From NCBI GenBank assembly GCA_041859045.1, contig JBHELB010000057.1, positions 62,001 to 126,000 of the forward strand: DNA of 64,000 bases, given 5' to 3'. A program made the position numbers and the translations under genes. The notes beneath the pieces were generated by a model. The model had not been told where the DNA came from. It did no database searches and saw nothing but the letters and a program-made list of their open reading frames with translations. This document shows positions 1-9,816 of the stretch, piece by piece (positions within the stretch are counted from its first letter, which is position 1; every line of letters starts with the position of its first letter). This DNA is from JBHELB01 sp041859045. GTDB taxonomy: Bacteria; Hydrogenedentota; Hydrogenedentia; Hydrogenedentales; SLHB01.

Positions 1-249
1 AGCGGCGCGAAGCGCGTGGTGATCTTCGTGCATCACAATGCGCCCGAACAGCCGATTCAGGATGTTGCCGCCAAGGCCAAGGCCGCTGGACTTGACTCGA
101 AGACGGACGGGCTGCTTCCGTCGCTACGTGCGGACGAGCCGTTGTTGCCCGCGCCCGCCGAGGGAACGGTCGCTCAGGAGGACGTCACGCCTCCTACGGA
201 GAGCGTCGGGCCGGTTGAGGCTGCCCCGGCGCCGGCAGCGGGCTCGTAG
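1..249 (+). CDS. C-terminal part of an unidentified protein
   Basis: An open frame enters from the left edge in frame 1 and ends at TAG 247-249, so only about 82 C-terminal residues are visible and the true start lies outside the window. The first part (VVIFVHHN, then an alanine/lysine-rich helix) looks like the end of a folded domain; the last 50 residues are rich in proline, alanine and glutamate and look disordered. No family could be recognised from this fragment. The next gene converges on it with a 17-nt gap. A GTG at 16 could be read as a start but there is no ribosome site before it and the frame is open upstream. Confidence 0.55.
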   Translation, partial: SGAKRVVIFVHHNAPEQPIQDVAAKAKAAGLDSKTDGLLPSLRADEPLLPAPAEGTVAQEDVTPPTESVGPVEAAPAPAAGS

Positions 250-266
250 TCGAGGGGGAGTCGGAT

Positions 267-1019
267 TCAACGGTGTTGCTTAAATAGCCACTTCGCGAGT
301 TTTGGCTCGGAGTACGCCGCGTCCCAGCAGTTGTGTTCGAGGTCGGGGTATTCAGTGTAGCGGATTTTACCCCCCGCCGCCTCGACGGCCTCTACCATGC
401 GCCGAGATTCATCCGGCGGCACCACGATGTCCTTCGCGCCGTGGAAGGTCCAGATAGGGACTTCCGACAACCGCGCGGCGTCTTCCGCTTTTCCGCCCCC
501 GCACACCGGCACGAGCGCCGCGAACTGGTCGACATGCGCGGCCCCGTAAATCCATGTGCCGAAGCCGCCCATCGAGATGCCCGTCAGGTAGACGCGCGCC
601 GGGTCCACGCTGTATTCCGCGACGGCGGCTTGCCATGCCGCGTCGACAATGTCGAGCGCCTTGTCCCAATACACATCGTCCGGGCATTGCGGCATCACCA
701 CAAGGCAGGGAAAGCGGTCCGGGTTGCGCCGGATCGCCCGGCCCAGCCCCACGTCGGAGGGTTTCAGCCCATCGTCGCCCCGCTCGCCTCGGCCGTGCAG
801 GAACACAATCAGTGGCCACGCGCGGTCCGGACGATAGTCCCGCGGTACATACATCACGTACGGGCGCTCTTTGCCGCGCACGATTACCGACTTGTTTAGA
901 AAACCCGTTGCAGATTGCATAGTCCCTCCACTGGCGGTTACCGAGGGACGCCCCGGAAGGGTGGCGCATCCCGACAGGAAAATACACGCAGCCGCCGTCG
1001 CAACGAAACCTATCTTCAT
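267..1019 (-). CDS. alpha/beta-hydrolase esterase lipoprotein
   Basis: A 250-residue secreted esterase or peptidase-like alpha/beta hydrolase (dienelactone hydrolase / phospholipase-carboxylesterase type). The N-terminus is a lipoprotein signal with lipobox LSGC around residues 15-18. The oxyanion-loop motif LHGRGERGDDG, the nucleophile elbow GISMGG and a C-terminal histidine in LEHNCWD make up a full catalytic set, with the acid probably in the GAKDIVVPP segment. Such proteins often act on acetylated or feruloylated polysaccharides, but nothing here fixes the substrate. The gene reads away from the tRNA-Ser, which lies upstream of its start on the same strand. The alternative frame overlapping it is a shadow. 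Confidence 0.85.
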   Translation of the reverse strand: MKIGFVATAAACIFLSGCATLPGRPSVTASGGTMQSATGFLNKSVIVRGKERPYVMYVPRDYRPDRAWPLIVFLHGRGERGDDGLKPSDVGLGRAIRRNPDRFPCLVVMPQCPDDVYWDKALDIVDAAWQAAVAEYSVDPARVYLTGISMGGFGTWIYGAAHVDQFAALVPVCGGGKAEDAARLSEVPIWTFHGAKDIVVPPDESRRMVEAVEAAGGKIRYTEYPDLEHNCWDAAYSEPKLAKWLFKQHR

Positions 1020-1050
1020 GCCGACTCCGTGTCAATTGCATGTTGAGAGA

Positions 1051-1134
1051 TGGCGGAGGGTGGGGGACTCGAACCCCCAAGCCCGAAGGCGCCGGTTTTC
1101 AAGACCGGTGGATTACCAATTATCCTAACCCTCC
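1051..1134 (-). tRNA. tRNA-Ser(UGA), CCA encoded
   Basis: On the minus strand the sequence folds as a class II tRNA: acceptor GGAGGGT pairs with ACCCTCC, discriminator G, encoded CCA at 1051-1053; D stem GGAT/ATCC; anticodon stem CCGGT/ACCGG with loop CTTGAAA (anticodon TGA at 1099-1101); a 13-nt variable arm; and a T arm GGGGG-TTCGAGT-CCCCC. The long variable arm and the G discriminator fit serine. Confidence 0.95.
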
Positions 1135-1460
1135 GCAGAGGCGTCAGTTTACCTTTTTTGCGTGCGCGCCGCCAAGTCGCCGCAGCGTTGTTTCTGCGAG
1201 AGGGCGGCATTGGGGGCGATCTTCGTCGCTGGCCCAATTTTATTGCACGCAGGGTTGAGGTAATCTTCGTAGCCGAGGCCATTGGAGCGAGGGCGCAGGC
1301 GGCGTTATGTTTTTGAATATCGCCAACGTCTTTCACTATTGACAGACGCAAGACGTGTGTTACACTAGACCGTCTTCGGCCTGGGAGCGGGCCAGCGGAG
1401 ACGGCGGTATCCCCGTAGCGCTTCATGCGGAAGCGAAACCATGAGAGAGGCGGAAGAGAG
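1135..1460. other. Intergenic region with one promoter
   Basis: About 325 nt between the tRNA and the fucose-isomerase-like gene. The only element I can support is the sigma-70-type promoter at 1339-1366. The short open frames here run through the tRNA and are not genes. Confidence 0.6.
1339..1366 (+). promoter_or_regulatory. Sigma-70-type promoter for the 1461 gene
   Basis: TTGACA at 1339-1344 and TACACT at 1361-1366, separated by 16 nt. The predicted start of transcription leaves a leader of about 85-90 nt before the ATG at 1461. Confidence 0.6.
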
Positions 1461-3056
1461 ATGAGTAAGAAGAACGACAAACGGGTGTTCCTAATCAATA
1501 ACGGCGACTTCCGGGACTCGGCGTGCGTGCCGTGTTGGCCGAAACAGGAAGAGACGCTCAAGGCGGTGAAGACGGCGTTCAAGTCGCTGGGCTATGAATG
1601 CGAAGTGCTGCCAAAGTTCGACAAGAAGCGCGGACACGGTTTCCTGACGCGGCAGTGGCAGGGCGCTGAACTGACGAGCAACATCCCGCCGGACGCGCCG
1701 GTCGTCGTGGTGCTGAGCATGTGGGCGTACGCGCATCACGTGTCCGGCCCGTTGTCCACGCACAAGGGCCCGATCCTGTTGCTGGCGAACTTCGACGGCA
1801 CGTGGCCCGGCCTGGTGGCGTTGCTCAATCACAGCGCGACGTTCGACCGCTGCGGCATCAAGCACACGCGCTTGTGGACCGAGACTTTCCTCAAAGACAA
1901 GAGTTTCATGAAGCGCCTCGAGGAGTGGAGCAAGACCGGTTCGATTAAGTACGACATGAGCCACCTGGTCGACGCGGCCAAGCTGAAGATCGGCGGCAAA
2001 GCGATGAAGTTCGGCGAGGAACTCGCCCAGGACATTTTGCGCAACAAGCGTATCATGGGCCAGCTCGATCCCGGCTGCATGGGCATGCTCAACGCGGTCA
2101 TCGGCCCGGACAAGCTGGGCGCGATCGGTATGCCGATCGAACTTTTGAATCAGTCGGATCTGCTGGCGGAGATGAAGCTCGTCTCGGATGCCGAGGCGCA
2201 GAAGTGCATGAACTGGATCGTCAAGAAGGGCGCCTGGTTTGACTGGGGACACGACGGTTCTCAGCATTTGACGCCGGATCAAGTCAAAGAGCAGATGAAG
2301 ATGTACGTCGCTGCGGCGCGTATTCATGAGCGCTATGGCCTCAGCGCGATCGGTATCCCCTACCAGTACGGCCTCGTGCGCAGTTGCCCGGCCTCGGATC
2401 TGGTCGAAGGCATGCTGAACAACGTGGAACGTCCGGACGTGAAGAGCTACGAGACCGGCAATGTCATCAACAAAGGCAAAGCCATCGTCCACTTCAACGA
2501 GGGCGACATCGGCGCGGGTATCCCGCAGGTGCTGATGCACGACATCTATCTGCGCAAGGGCATGGCGCCTGAAACGACGCTCCACGACGTGCGCTGGGGC
2601 CGCATGTATGAGGACAAGTTCGTGTGGGTGTTCCTGATCTCCGGCGGCGCGCCTCCCGCGCACTTCGGCGGCTGGAAGAACACCGAAATCTACCGCCAGC
2701 CCTCCATGTATTTCCCGCTGGGCGGCGGTTCGTGCGCAGGCGTCTCGAAGCCCGGCACGATCACCTGGGCGCGCTTCTACCAGTCGTTCGGCAAGATCGG
2801 CATGGACTGCGGCACGGGCGAAGTCGTCGAGATCGACAAGGCGGATCTGAAGGAACGCCGCGAGAAGACCACCAAGGAATGGCCGATCGCAAATGCGTAC
2901 ATTCCCGGTTACGACCGCGATCAGCTTATGTCGTCGCACATGTCGAATCATATCGTCATCGGCTACGGCGATATTCTGCAAGAACTCGTCTCGACCTGTC
3001 TGCACCTGGGTATTCCCACGCGCGTCGCAGGCAGCGTGAAAGACACCTTGAAGTAG
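1461..3056 (+). CDS. L-fucose/L-arabinose isomerase-like protein
   Basis: A 531-residue cytoplasmic protein with no signal peptide. The segment around residues 80-130 (VVVVLSMWAYAHH, then ANFDGTWPGLVALLN and a following TRLW) matches the Rossmann-like core of the FucI/AraA-like superfamily (COG2407), where this region builds the hexamer interface and substrate pocket. The C-terminal SHMSNHIVIGYG resembles the family's terminal histidine segment. Members interconvert aldoses and ketoses with a divalent metal, but many in this clade are uncharacterised, so the sugar is unknown. I chose ATG 1461 because GGAAGAGAG lies just before it; an upstream in-frame ATG at 1425 lacks such a site. A strong hairpin follows the stop. 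Confidence 0.6.
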   Translation: MSKKNDKRVFLINNGDFRDSACVPCWPKQEETLKAVKTAFKSLGYECEVLPKFDKKRGHGFLTRQWQGAELTSNIPPDAPVVVVLSMWAYAHHVSGPLSTHKGPILLLANFDGTWPGLVALLNHSATFDRCGIKHTRLWTETFLKDKSFMKRLEEWSKTGSIKYDMSHLVDAAKLKIGGKAMKFGEELAQDILRNKRIMGQLDPGCMGMLNAVIGPDKLGAIGMPIELLNQSDLLAEMKLVSDAEAQKCMNWIVKKGAWFDWGHDGSQHLTPDQVKEQMKMYVAAARIHERYGLSAIGIPYQYGLVRSCPASDLVEGMLNNVERPDVKSYETGNVINKGKAIVHFNEGDIGAGIPQVLMHDIYLRKGMAPETTLHDVRWGRMYEDKFVWVFLISGGAPPAHFGGWKNTEIYRQPSMYFPLGGGSCAGVSKPGTITWARFYQSFGKIGMDCGTGEVVEIDKADLKERREKTTKEWPIANAYIPGYDRDQLMSSHMSNHIVIGYGDILQELVSTCLHLGIPTRVAGSVKDTLK

Positions 3057-3065
3057 AAATGCGAC

Positions 3066-3106
3066 ACGGCGCTGCGAGGGTGGGCCAACCGCCTTCGCAG
3101 CGCCGT
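3066..3106 (+). terminator. Perfect 12-bp hairpin after the isomerase-like gene
   Basis: ACGGCGCTGCGA (3066-3077) and its exact complement TCGCAGCGCCGT (3095-3106) flank a 17-nt loop, 10 nt after the stop codon. The T-run that follows is weak, so it may be a processing or Rho-assisted stop rather than a classical intrinsic terminator. Confidence 0.6.
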
Positions 3107-3232
3107 CGGTCGTTCTGCCTCTTGTGACGCGATGATGCTCTCTCATGAGGTTGGGGGTAGGAATTCCTATGCGTGCGCCGGGGTTGCCTATGCGCTACCA
3201 TGAGAGAAGACGACGCGGGAGGACGATGATAT

Positions 3233-4654
<1,422 letters not shown>

Positions 4655-4676
4655 GCGTTGCGTGAAGGGGGAAGCA

Positions 4677-6011
4677 GTGACCGAGGCTCCCGGTGTGCCC
4701 AAAGGCGCTCAGACAATGCACCGGGCATGGCTCGCGAATTTCACCTCGCTATTCGCCTCGCGCATGTTGGCCGCGGCAGCCGCGTTTCTCGCCACCGTGC
4801 TCATGGCCAAAGACCTCGGTCCGGCAGGCTTCGGCGTACTGTCTATTCTGCTCGCGGTGCTGAACGTCGTGTCCGGCCTCGCCGCTCCCGCCCTCGACAT
4901 GACCACGGTTCGCTTCGCTTCCCGCCACGGAGTCGATCAGCCCAAAGGCGGATTGCCATATTTTCAGGCGCTTCTGCGTATCAAGAGCGTACTCATTCTC
5001 CTGCTTTTCGGGGGCGGCCTGCTGTTGACCAAGCCCCTGGCCTGGTTGCTGTTTCCCGGCGAAGCGCAACCGCCCATTGCGGCGCTATGCATTGCCTTTG
5101 TTGCCGCCACACTGACCATGCTGTGGGGATTTGCGTACGCCTACCTTCAAGCTCGCCAGCGATTCCGCCTCTATGCGGCCTTTGAAGTCGCCAACGCCAC
5201 CGTGCGGCTGTTCCTCGTTCTTTTCCTGATCTACAAGGCCTATCACTCAACCACCTACTTCATGGCGACCTATGCCCTATCGGCGGGACTCATGGCGCTG
5301 CTCAGTTGGCCGCTGCTTCCTCGCGGTTGTTTTCGGGGCGATTTGCCGTTGCGGCCATACGTTCGCGAACTGCTGCACTTCGCGAAGTGGGTCCTCGTCG
5401 CGTCGGTCACGACCACGCTCGCGCAACGGGCGGACATTTTCCTCCTGGCGCTTTGCAGCGCCGACAAGGTCGATATTGGCCACTATGGCGCCGCCGTGAG
5501 CCTGACGCTCGTGGGCGATCTCCTCGGCATGTCGCTGTTCAACGTTCTCTTGCCCGGAGCTAGCCAGATTCAAGACCTTGGCGCCATGCGCCAGTTCCTG
5601 CGCCGCGCGGTCAAACCGACACTGGCGGCCTGCGCGGGCATGCTCCCACTCATCCTGCTGTGCGTCCCCATCACTCGCCTCACATTTGGCCCCGATTACC
5701 ACCAGACAGGATACCTCTTCGCCATACTGCTAAGCGGCTCGGCGGTGGGCCTTCTCGCCGCGCCCGCAGGCGCCGCAATCTACTCCCTGGGCCGCCCGCA
5801 CGTCATCGCGGCGCTGGAGACACTGAAATTGGCGTTGATTCTTCTCGCCGGTTACACGGGATACCGCCTGTTCGGGCTCGTGGGACTCGCCTGCGGCGTT
5901 TCGGCGGCCAAGGGGACGCTGGGCCTGGTGACCTACGCGATTGCCTGGCGCCTATCCGGCGGGGCAGGTTCGTCTCTTGACCCGTCTGAGGATATTGCGG
6001 CAAGATGCTGA
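4677..6011 (+). CDS. Wzx/MATE-type polysaccharide flippase
   Basis: A roughly 444-residue polytopic membrane protein with 12-14 hydrophobic helices and the polysaccharide-synthesis/flippase pattern: an N-terminal FTSLFASRMLAAAAAFLATV helix, then LGPAGFGVLSILLAVLN, typical of Wzx proteins. It probably flips the lipid-linked repeat unit made by the upstream priming enzyme across the inner membrane. Two GTG starts are possible; I chose 4677 because AAGGGGGAA lies just upstream, while GTG 4662 would place this site inside the gene. It begins about 20 nt after the previous stop and is followed after 26 nt by the ligase/polymerase. Confidence 0.88.
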   Translation: MTEAPGVPKGAQTMHRAWLANFTSLFASRMLAAAAAFLATVLMAKDLGPAGFGVLSILLAVLNVVSGLAAPALDMTTVRFASRHGVDQPKGGLPYFQALLRIKSVLILLLFGGGLLLTKPLAWLLFPGEAQPPIAALCIAFVAATLTMLWGFAYAYLQARQRFRLYAAFEVANATVRLFLVLFLIYKAYHSTTYFMATYALSAGLMALLSWPLLPRGCFRGDLPLRPYVRELLHFAKWVLVASVTTTLAQRADIFLLALCSADKVDIGHYGAAVSLTLVGDLLGMSLFNVLLPGASQIQDLGAMRQFLRRAVKPTLAACAGMLPLILLCVPITRLTFGPDYHQTGYLFAILLSGSAVGLLAAPAGAAIYSLGRPHVIAALETLKLALILLAGYTGYRLFGLVGLACGVSAAKGTLGLVTYAIAWRLSGGAGSSLDPSEDIAARC

Positions 6012-6037
6012 CATAGGGGACGCGGCCAGGGGAGACA

Positions 6038-7561
6038 ATGATGAGTATCTTCACCCAATCACAGCCTGCAACGCCGCGATTTCATCTCTTACCCATATTC
6101 GCGCTGGGTATCGCACTGCTGCTCGCCGCGGCAGTGCTGCTATGGGGGCCGCTTGCCTTAGGAGGTCTGGCCGCCATCGCCGCATTTGCACTCTTTCTGC
6201 GCTATCCCGCCGTCGGACTCTATGTAACCACTGTGCTGCTCTTGCTCTCGGGAACCAGCGGCGTAATCGGTCCGTTACGCGTGGCCATTCCTTTGACCGG
6301 CGCAAAGATATGCGGCGGCGTCGCCCTGGCCGCCTGGGTAGTCAATCTTCTTGTCCGGCGTCAACGCATCGTGTTCAGCCGGGAAATGTTCATCCTTCTG
6401 GGATTTCTGGTTTGGGCAGGGATTGGGGTGTTTGCGTCCACTTCGTTCACGCAGCAGTGGCCGGAGTGGTTTCGCATCGGCACCTTTGTGGCCTTTTATG
6501 CGCTCGCGGTCAACCTACTGGAGCGCCCAAAAGATCTCCACCGCTTCCTGATTATCCTCTGCCTATGCGGGCTCGGCATGTCGCTGTACGCCATCGCGCA
6601 ATACCTGCTTCCTTCGATGCACCTCGAAACGCAGACCGCCATTTCTGAGATCGGCGCGGGCGCGGAGGGAGCGTATGTCGATCCCGATTCGTTGTCCGGC
6701 GGCGCGGCGGTGCGTGTCAGTGGACGCGCAGGACACTCGAACTGGCTCGCGATGACCTTGCTGGTTCTCCTGCCGCTGAATCTCTATTGGTTCCGCGCCG
6801 TGAACAGGAAATCCGCCAAAGTGCTCGTCATCGCGACCGTGCTCGCCGAACTTGCGGCCCTTGTGCTCACGTTTACGCGCACGGGCTTCCTGGTCGGTTC
6901 CGTCGTCGCCCTTTTGATTATTGCCGGTCGTCATATCCGCTTGACGCCCGCGCGTGTTGTCGCATTTCTGATGGCGATTCTCGTGGCGTTTTTCCTCTTG
7001 CCTGGACCGTACAAAGAGCGCGTGCTTCATTTCTCGCAGTACTCTCGCAGCGACTCCGTATCCTATCGAATCGAGTTGCAGCAAGCGGCGTTCGATATTG
7101 CGACGGAAAGCCCGCTGTGGGGCGTAGGCCTGGGGGGATACGGCCTCCGCATCATCGAGAAGACGTCTCAGGTCGCGCAAACCATGCGTTGGCTCGTGGA
7201 GGATCAGAATTGGAACCCCGTCTTTCTCGGTCCGCACAACTTCTACCTGCAACTACTCTGCGATACCGGAATCATTGGGCTTGGAATCATGCTGCTTTTC
7301 TTCGGCGTGCTGCTTTTGCGCCTACGTCACGCGCGGAACGTGTATGAGCGGATGGGAGCGCCGCGCCTTGCCTTGATGGTCTCTGTCGTCACACTGGCGC
7401 TGATCGCGTTCCTTCTCTCTGCCATTTTCCTACACGCGCTTCAGCAGAAAATCTGGTGGATGATCGCCGCATTCGCCACGGTACTCGTCATTGCCCCTGA
7501 GCGGATGAGCCACTTGGAAACCCAAGCCTCGCAGCCGCCCGCGCAACCGGAAGCGCGGTAG
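6038..7561 (+). CDS. O-antigen ligase / Wzy-like polymerase
   Basis: A 507-residue membrane protein with about 11 hydrophobic helices and a large periplasmic loop (about residues 335-410) between late helices. The loop holds ESPLWGVGLGGYGLR and a downstream PHNFYLQLLCDTGIIGLG; the H-N-x-x-L-x-x-x-x-x-x-G-I-x-G-L pattern is characteristic of the O-antigen ligase/polymerase family (PF04932). It would join or polymerise lipid-linked repeat units on the periplasmic side. GGGGAG precedes tandem ATGs at 6038 and 6041; either could be used. Only 3 nt separate its stop from the next gene. Confidence 0.88.
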   Translation: MMSIFTQSQPATPRFHLLPIFALGIALLLAAAVLLWGPLALGGLAAIAAFALFLRYPAVGLYVTTVLLLLSGTSGVIGPLRVAIPLTGAKICGGVALAAWVVNLLVRRQRIVFSREMFILLGFLVWAGIGVFASTSFTQQWPEWFRIGTFVAFYALAVNLLERPKDLHRFLIILCLCGLGMSLYAIAQYLLPSMHLETQTAISEIGAGAEGAYVDPDSLSGGAAVRVSGRAGHSNWLAMTLLVLLPLNLYWFRAVNRKSAKVLVIATVLAELAALVLTFTRTGFLVGSVVALLIIAGRHIRLTPARVVAFLMAILVAFFLLPGPYKERVLHFSQYSRSDSVSYRIELQQAAFDIATESPLWGVGLGGYGLRIIEKTSQVAQTMRWLVEDQNWNPVFLGPHNFYLQLLCDTGIIGLGIMLLFFGVLLLRLRHARNVYERMGAPRLALMVSVVTLALIAFLLSAIFLHALQQKIWWMIAAFATVLVIAPERMSHLETQASQPPAQPEAR

Positions 7562-7564
7562 TCA

Positions 7565-8710
7565 ATGCGCCGCCTCAATGTGCTCTATCTGATCCGCACC
7601 TGGGCTCTGGGCGGCTCCCACACGATCATGTTCCTGCTGCTCAAGCACCTTCCCCAAGACCTTTTCAACATCACGTGCGTCGCCTACGACACCGTCTCGA
7701 ACAGCGACGACGTGTTCGTGCGCGCCGCCGAGTCGCGCGGCTGCACCGTTGCTCCAGAGCGCATCCCGTGGCGCAGCCGCGGCAACTGGTCGAAAGCCCG
7801 AGCCGCGCTGGATAGCCTTATCGCGCAGTACGACGCCGATCTTGTGCATACCCACGACCCGCAGTCCAATGTGCTCGTCGGAATTGGCCGAAAACGCTGG
7901 TCCTGCGCGTGCGTCGCCAGCGCATACGGCTGGTGGCGGCGACTATTTCCTCTGCGTAGCCACCTCTACAACTGGGCCGAGCGTTGCATCGCGTTGCCCC
8001 AGTTCGATGACGTCATCACCGTTTCCCAGGACATGAAGCGTCAGGTGCTGTCCGGCGGCACACGCCCGGAACGCGTCCATGTGGTCAATACCGGGCTTGA
8101 ACCAACGACCTTTTTCAGCACACTGAGCAGACAAGAGGCCCGCGCCCGCCTCGGCGTCCCCCAGGATGCCTGCGTCGTCGGAACCGTGAGCCGAGTCTAC
8201 GTGGAAAAAGGCCATCGCTATCTCATCGACGCATTATCACTCATCAAACAGCCTCCCGTGCATCTCCTGATCGTTGGCGACGGGCCCGCCAGGACCGAAC
8301 TGGAAGAACAGGCCGCGCGGCTAGGCGTGCGCGAACGAGTGACGTTCACAGGGTACTGCGACGATCTGCCTGCGGCTTTTCGAGCGATGGATATTTTCGC
8401 CCAACCCAGTATCCTCGCCGAGGGGTTTCCCACTTCGGTGCTGGAGGCGCAGTTAGCCGGCCTGCCCGTGGTTGCCACGAACGTTGGCGGCACCAGCGAA
8501 ACCCTGCGCCATGGCGAGACAGGTCTTCTCACGCTGCCCCGTCGTCCCGGAGCCTTGGCGGAAGCCATCACGACGCTTGCAGAGAGCGCGGCACGCCGTG
8601 AGGAGATGGGGGAGAGGGGCCGCGTGTGGGTCAGGGAGACTTTCACGCTCGACGCCATGATTTCCAACGTGTCGGAGGTCTACCGCCACGCCTGCGAGAG
8701 GCGTCTATGA
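7565..8710 (+). CDS. Glycosyltransferase family 4
   Basis: A 381-residue cytoplasmic GT-B enzyme. The N-terminal domain begins LNVLYLIRTWALGGSHTI, the typical GT4 opening for the acceptor-binding loop; the C-terminal nucleotide-sugar domain shows VGTVSRVYVEKGHRYLIDA, LLIVGDGPAR, VTFTGYCDDLP and the E-x7-E type motif in PSILAEGFPTSVLEAQLAGLP. It lies inside the EPS operon and overlaps the next gene by 4 nt (ATGA), implying coupled translation. Its specific linkage cannot be told from sequence. Confidence 0.93.
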   Translation: MRRLNVLYLIRTWALGGSHTIMFLLLKHLPQDLFNITCVAYDTVSNSDDVFVRAAESRGCTVAPERIPWRSRGNWSKARAALDSLIAQYDADLVHTHDPQSNVLVGIGRKRWSCACVASAYGWWRRLFPLRSHLYNWAERCIALPQFDDVITVSQDMKRQVLSGGTRPERVHVVNTGLEPTTFFSTLSRQEARARLGVPQDACVVGTVSRVYVEKGHRYLIDALSLIKQPPVHLLIVGDGPARTELEEQAARLGVRERVTFTGYCDDLPAAFRAMDIFAQPSILAEGFPTSVLEAQLAGLPVVATNVGGTSETLRHGETGLLTLPRRPGALAEAITTLAESAARREEMGERGRVWVRETFTLDAMISNVSEVYRHACERRL

Positions 8711-9810
8711 GCCGTATCGCCGTGGACGCGCACGCCCTGGGTACGCACGCGGGCGGTAACGAAACCTTTGTGCAGCGGCTGCTGCATGGCCTGCGCATCG
8801 TTCAGCCGAAAGCCGACGTGGTTGCATTGGTCAACCGCAATAGCGACATCGCGCCTGAGGACGCCGCCGGATTTCCGCTCCACCGCCTCAGCACCAATTC
8901 AAGCTGGTTGCGAGTCCCCTGGGCACTGCCGAAGGCGGTCCGCGCGACCAACGCCGATCTGCTCCATGTGCAATACATCGCGCCGCCCCGTTGCCCGTGT
9001 CCCTTCGTGGTCACGCTACACGATATGGTCTGGCTGCGCTACCCCGAGACGATGCGCTGCCTCGATCGCACGCGTCTGAATCTGTTGGTTCCTGGCACAC
9101 TGCGCCGGGCCGCACGCGTCTTTGTCGTATCCGAGGCGATGAAAACGGAAGCCGCCCGCCTTTACGGGCTCGAGCCCGCGAAGATGGACGTCGTGTACAA
9201 CGCACTTGATCCTCGATTCACCTCGAGTCTGTCGCCAGAAACCTTGGAGGGCGTGCGCCGCAAATACGCGCTCGACACGCCATATGTACTTTATGTCGGC
9301 AGCATTCATCCCCGAAAGAACGTCGTCCGTCTTGCCGAGGCCTTTGCGCGCATTGCGAAAGAGTTGCCTCATAAGCTGGTGCTGGTCGGCAGGCCGTCAT
9401 GGTTCAGCGGAGACATCATGGCGCGCCTCGAATCCCTTCGGCTAGGGGAGCGCCTTGTGCGCACGGGGTACGCCGCGAGCGCCGACCTGCCTGCGCTTGT
9501 AGCGGCCGCTGACGCGTTCGCCTACGTCTCGCTGTACGAGGGATTCGGGTTGCCCGTGCTCGAAGCGATGGCATGTGGCACGCCAGTGCTGACCTCGACG
9601 GATGCAGCCCTGAGCGAAGTGGTGGGCGACGCGGCGCTTCGCGCCGATGCCACGGATGTGGACTCCATCGCGGCCAACTTGTCGCGTCTTCTGACGGATG
9701 CCGTTTTACGCGAGCGCCTTCGCACGGAAGGCCCGCAACGCGCCGCATTTTTTAGCACCGAACGTATGGGCCACGCCGCCTGGGAAGGCTATCAACGCGC
9801 GCTTGCGTAG
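8707..9810 (+). CDS. Glycosyltransferase family 4, last EPS gene
   Basis: A 367-residue GT-B enzyme. The start is set by the ATGA overlap with the previous stop; longer readings of the frame run into the preceding gene. RIAVDAHALGTHAGGNETF forms the N-terminal nucleotide-sugar/acceptor loop, and YVLYVGSIHPRKNVVRLAEAF, KLVLVGRPSW and YVSLYEGFGLPVLEAMACGTP are the standard C-terminal GT4 motifs (mannosyltransferase-like). It ends the EPS operon and converges with leuA, leaving a gap of 6 nt. There is no secreted lyase, chain-length regulator or outer-membrane exporter in this locus, so those parts must be encoded elsewhere. Confidence 0.93.
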   Translation: MSRIAVDAHALGTHAGGNETFVQRLLHGLRIVQPKADVVALVNRNSDIAPEDAAGFPLHRLSTNSSWLRVPWALPKAVRATNADLLHVQYIAPPRCPCPFVVTLHDMVWLRYPETMRCLDRTRLNLLVPGTLRRAARVFVVSEAMKTEAARLYGLEPAKMDVVYNALDPRFTSSLSPETLEGVRRKYALDTPYVLYVGSIHPRKNVVRLAEAFARIAKELPHKLVLVGRPSWFSGDIMARLESLRLGERLVRTGYAASADLPALVAAADAFAYVSLYEGFGLPVLEAMACGTPVLTSTDAALSEVVGDAALRADATDVDSIAANLSRLLTDAVLRERLRTEGPQRAAFFSTERMGHAAWEGYQRALA

Positions 9811-9816
9811 AAGCGC

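Noticed and set aside
1040..1316. Short plus-strand open frames with GGGLEPPSPKAP-like peptides
   Set aside because: They are translations of the tRNA-Ser gene region, a common artefact of tRNA sequence.
1491..3146. 551-residue open frame antisense to the fucose-isomerase-like gene
   Set aside because: Codon-phase shadow in GC-rich DNA; it has no ribosome site and no recognisable motifs, while the plus-strand gene matches a known superfamily.
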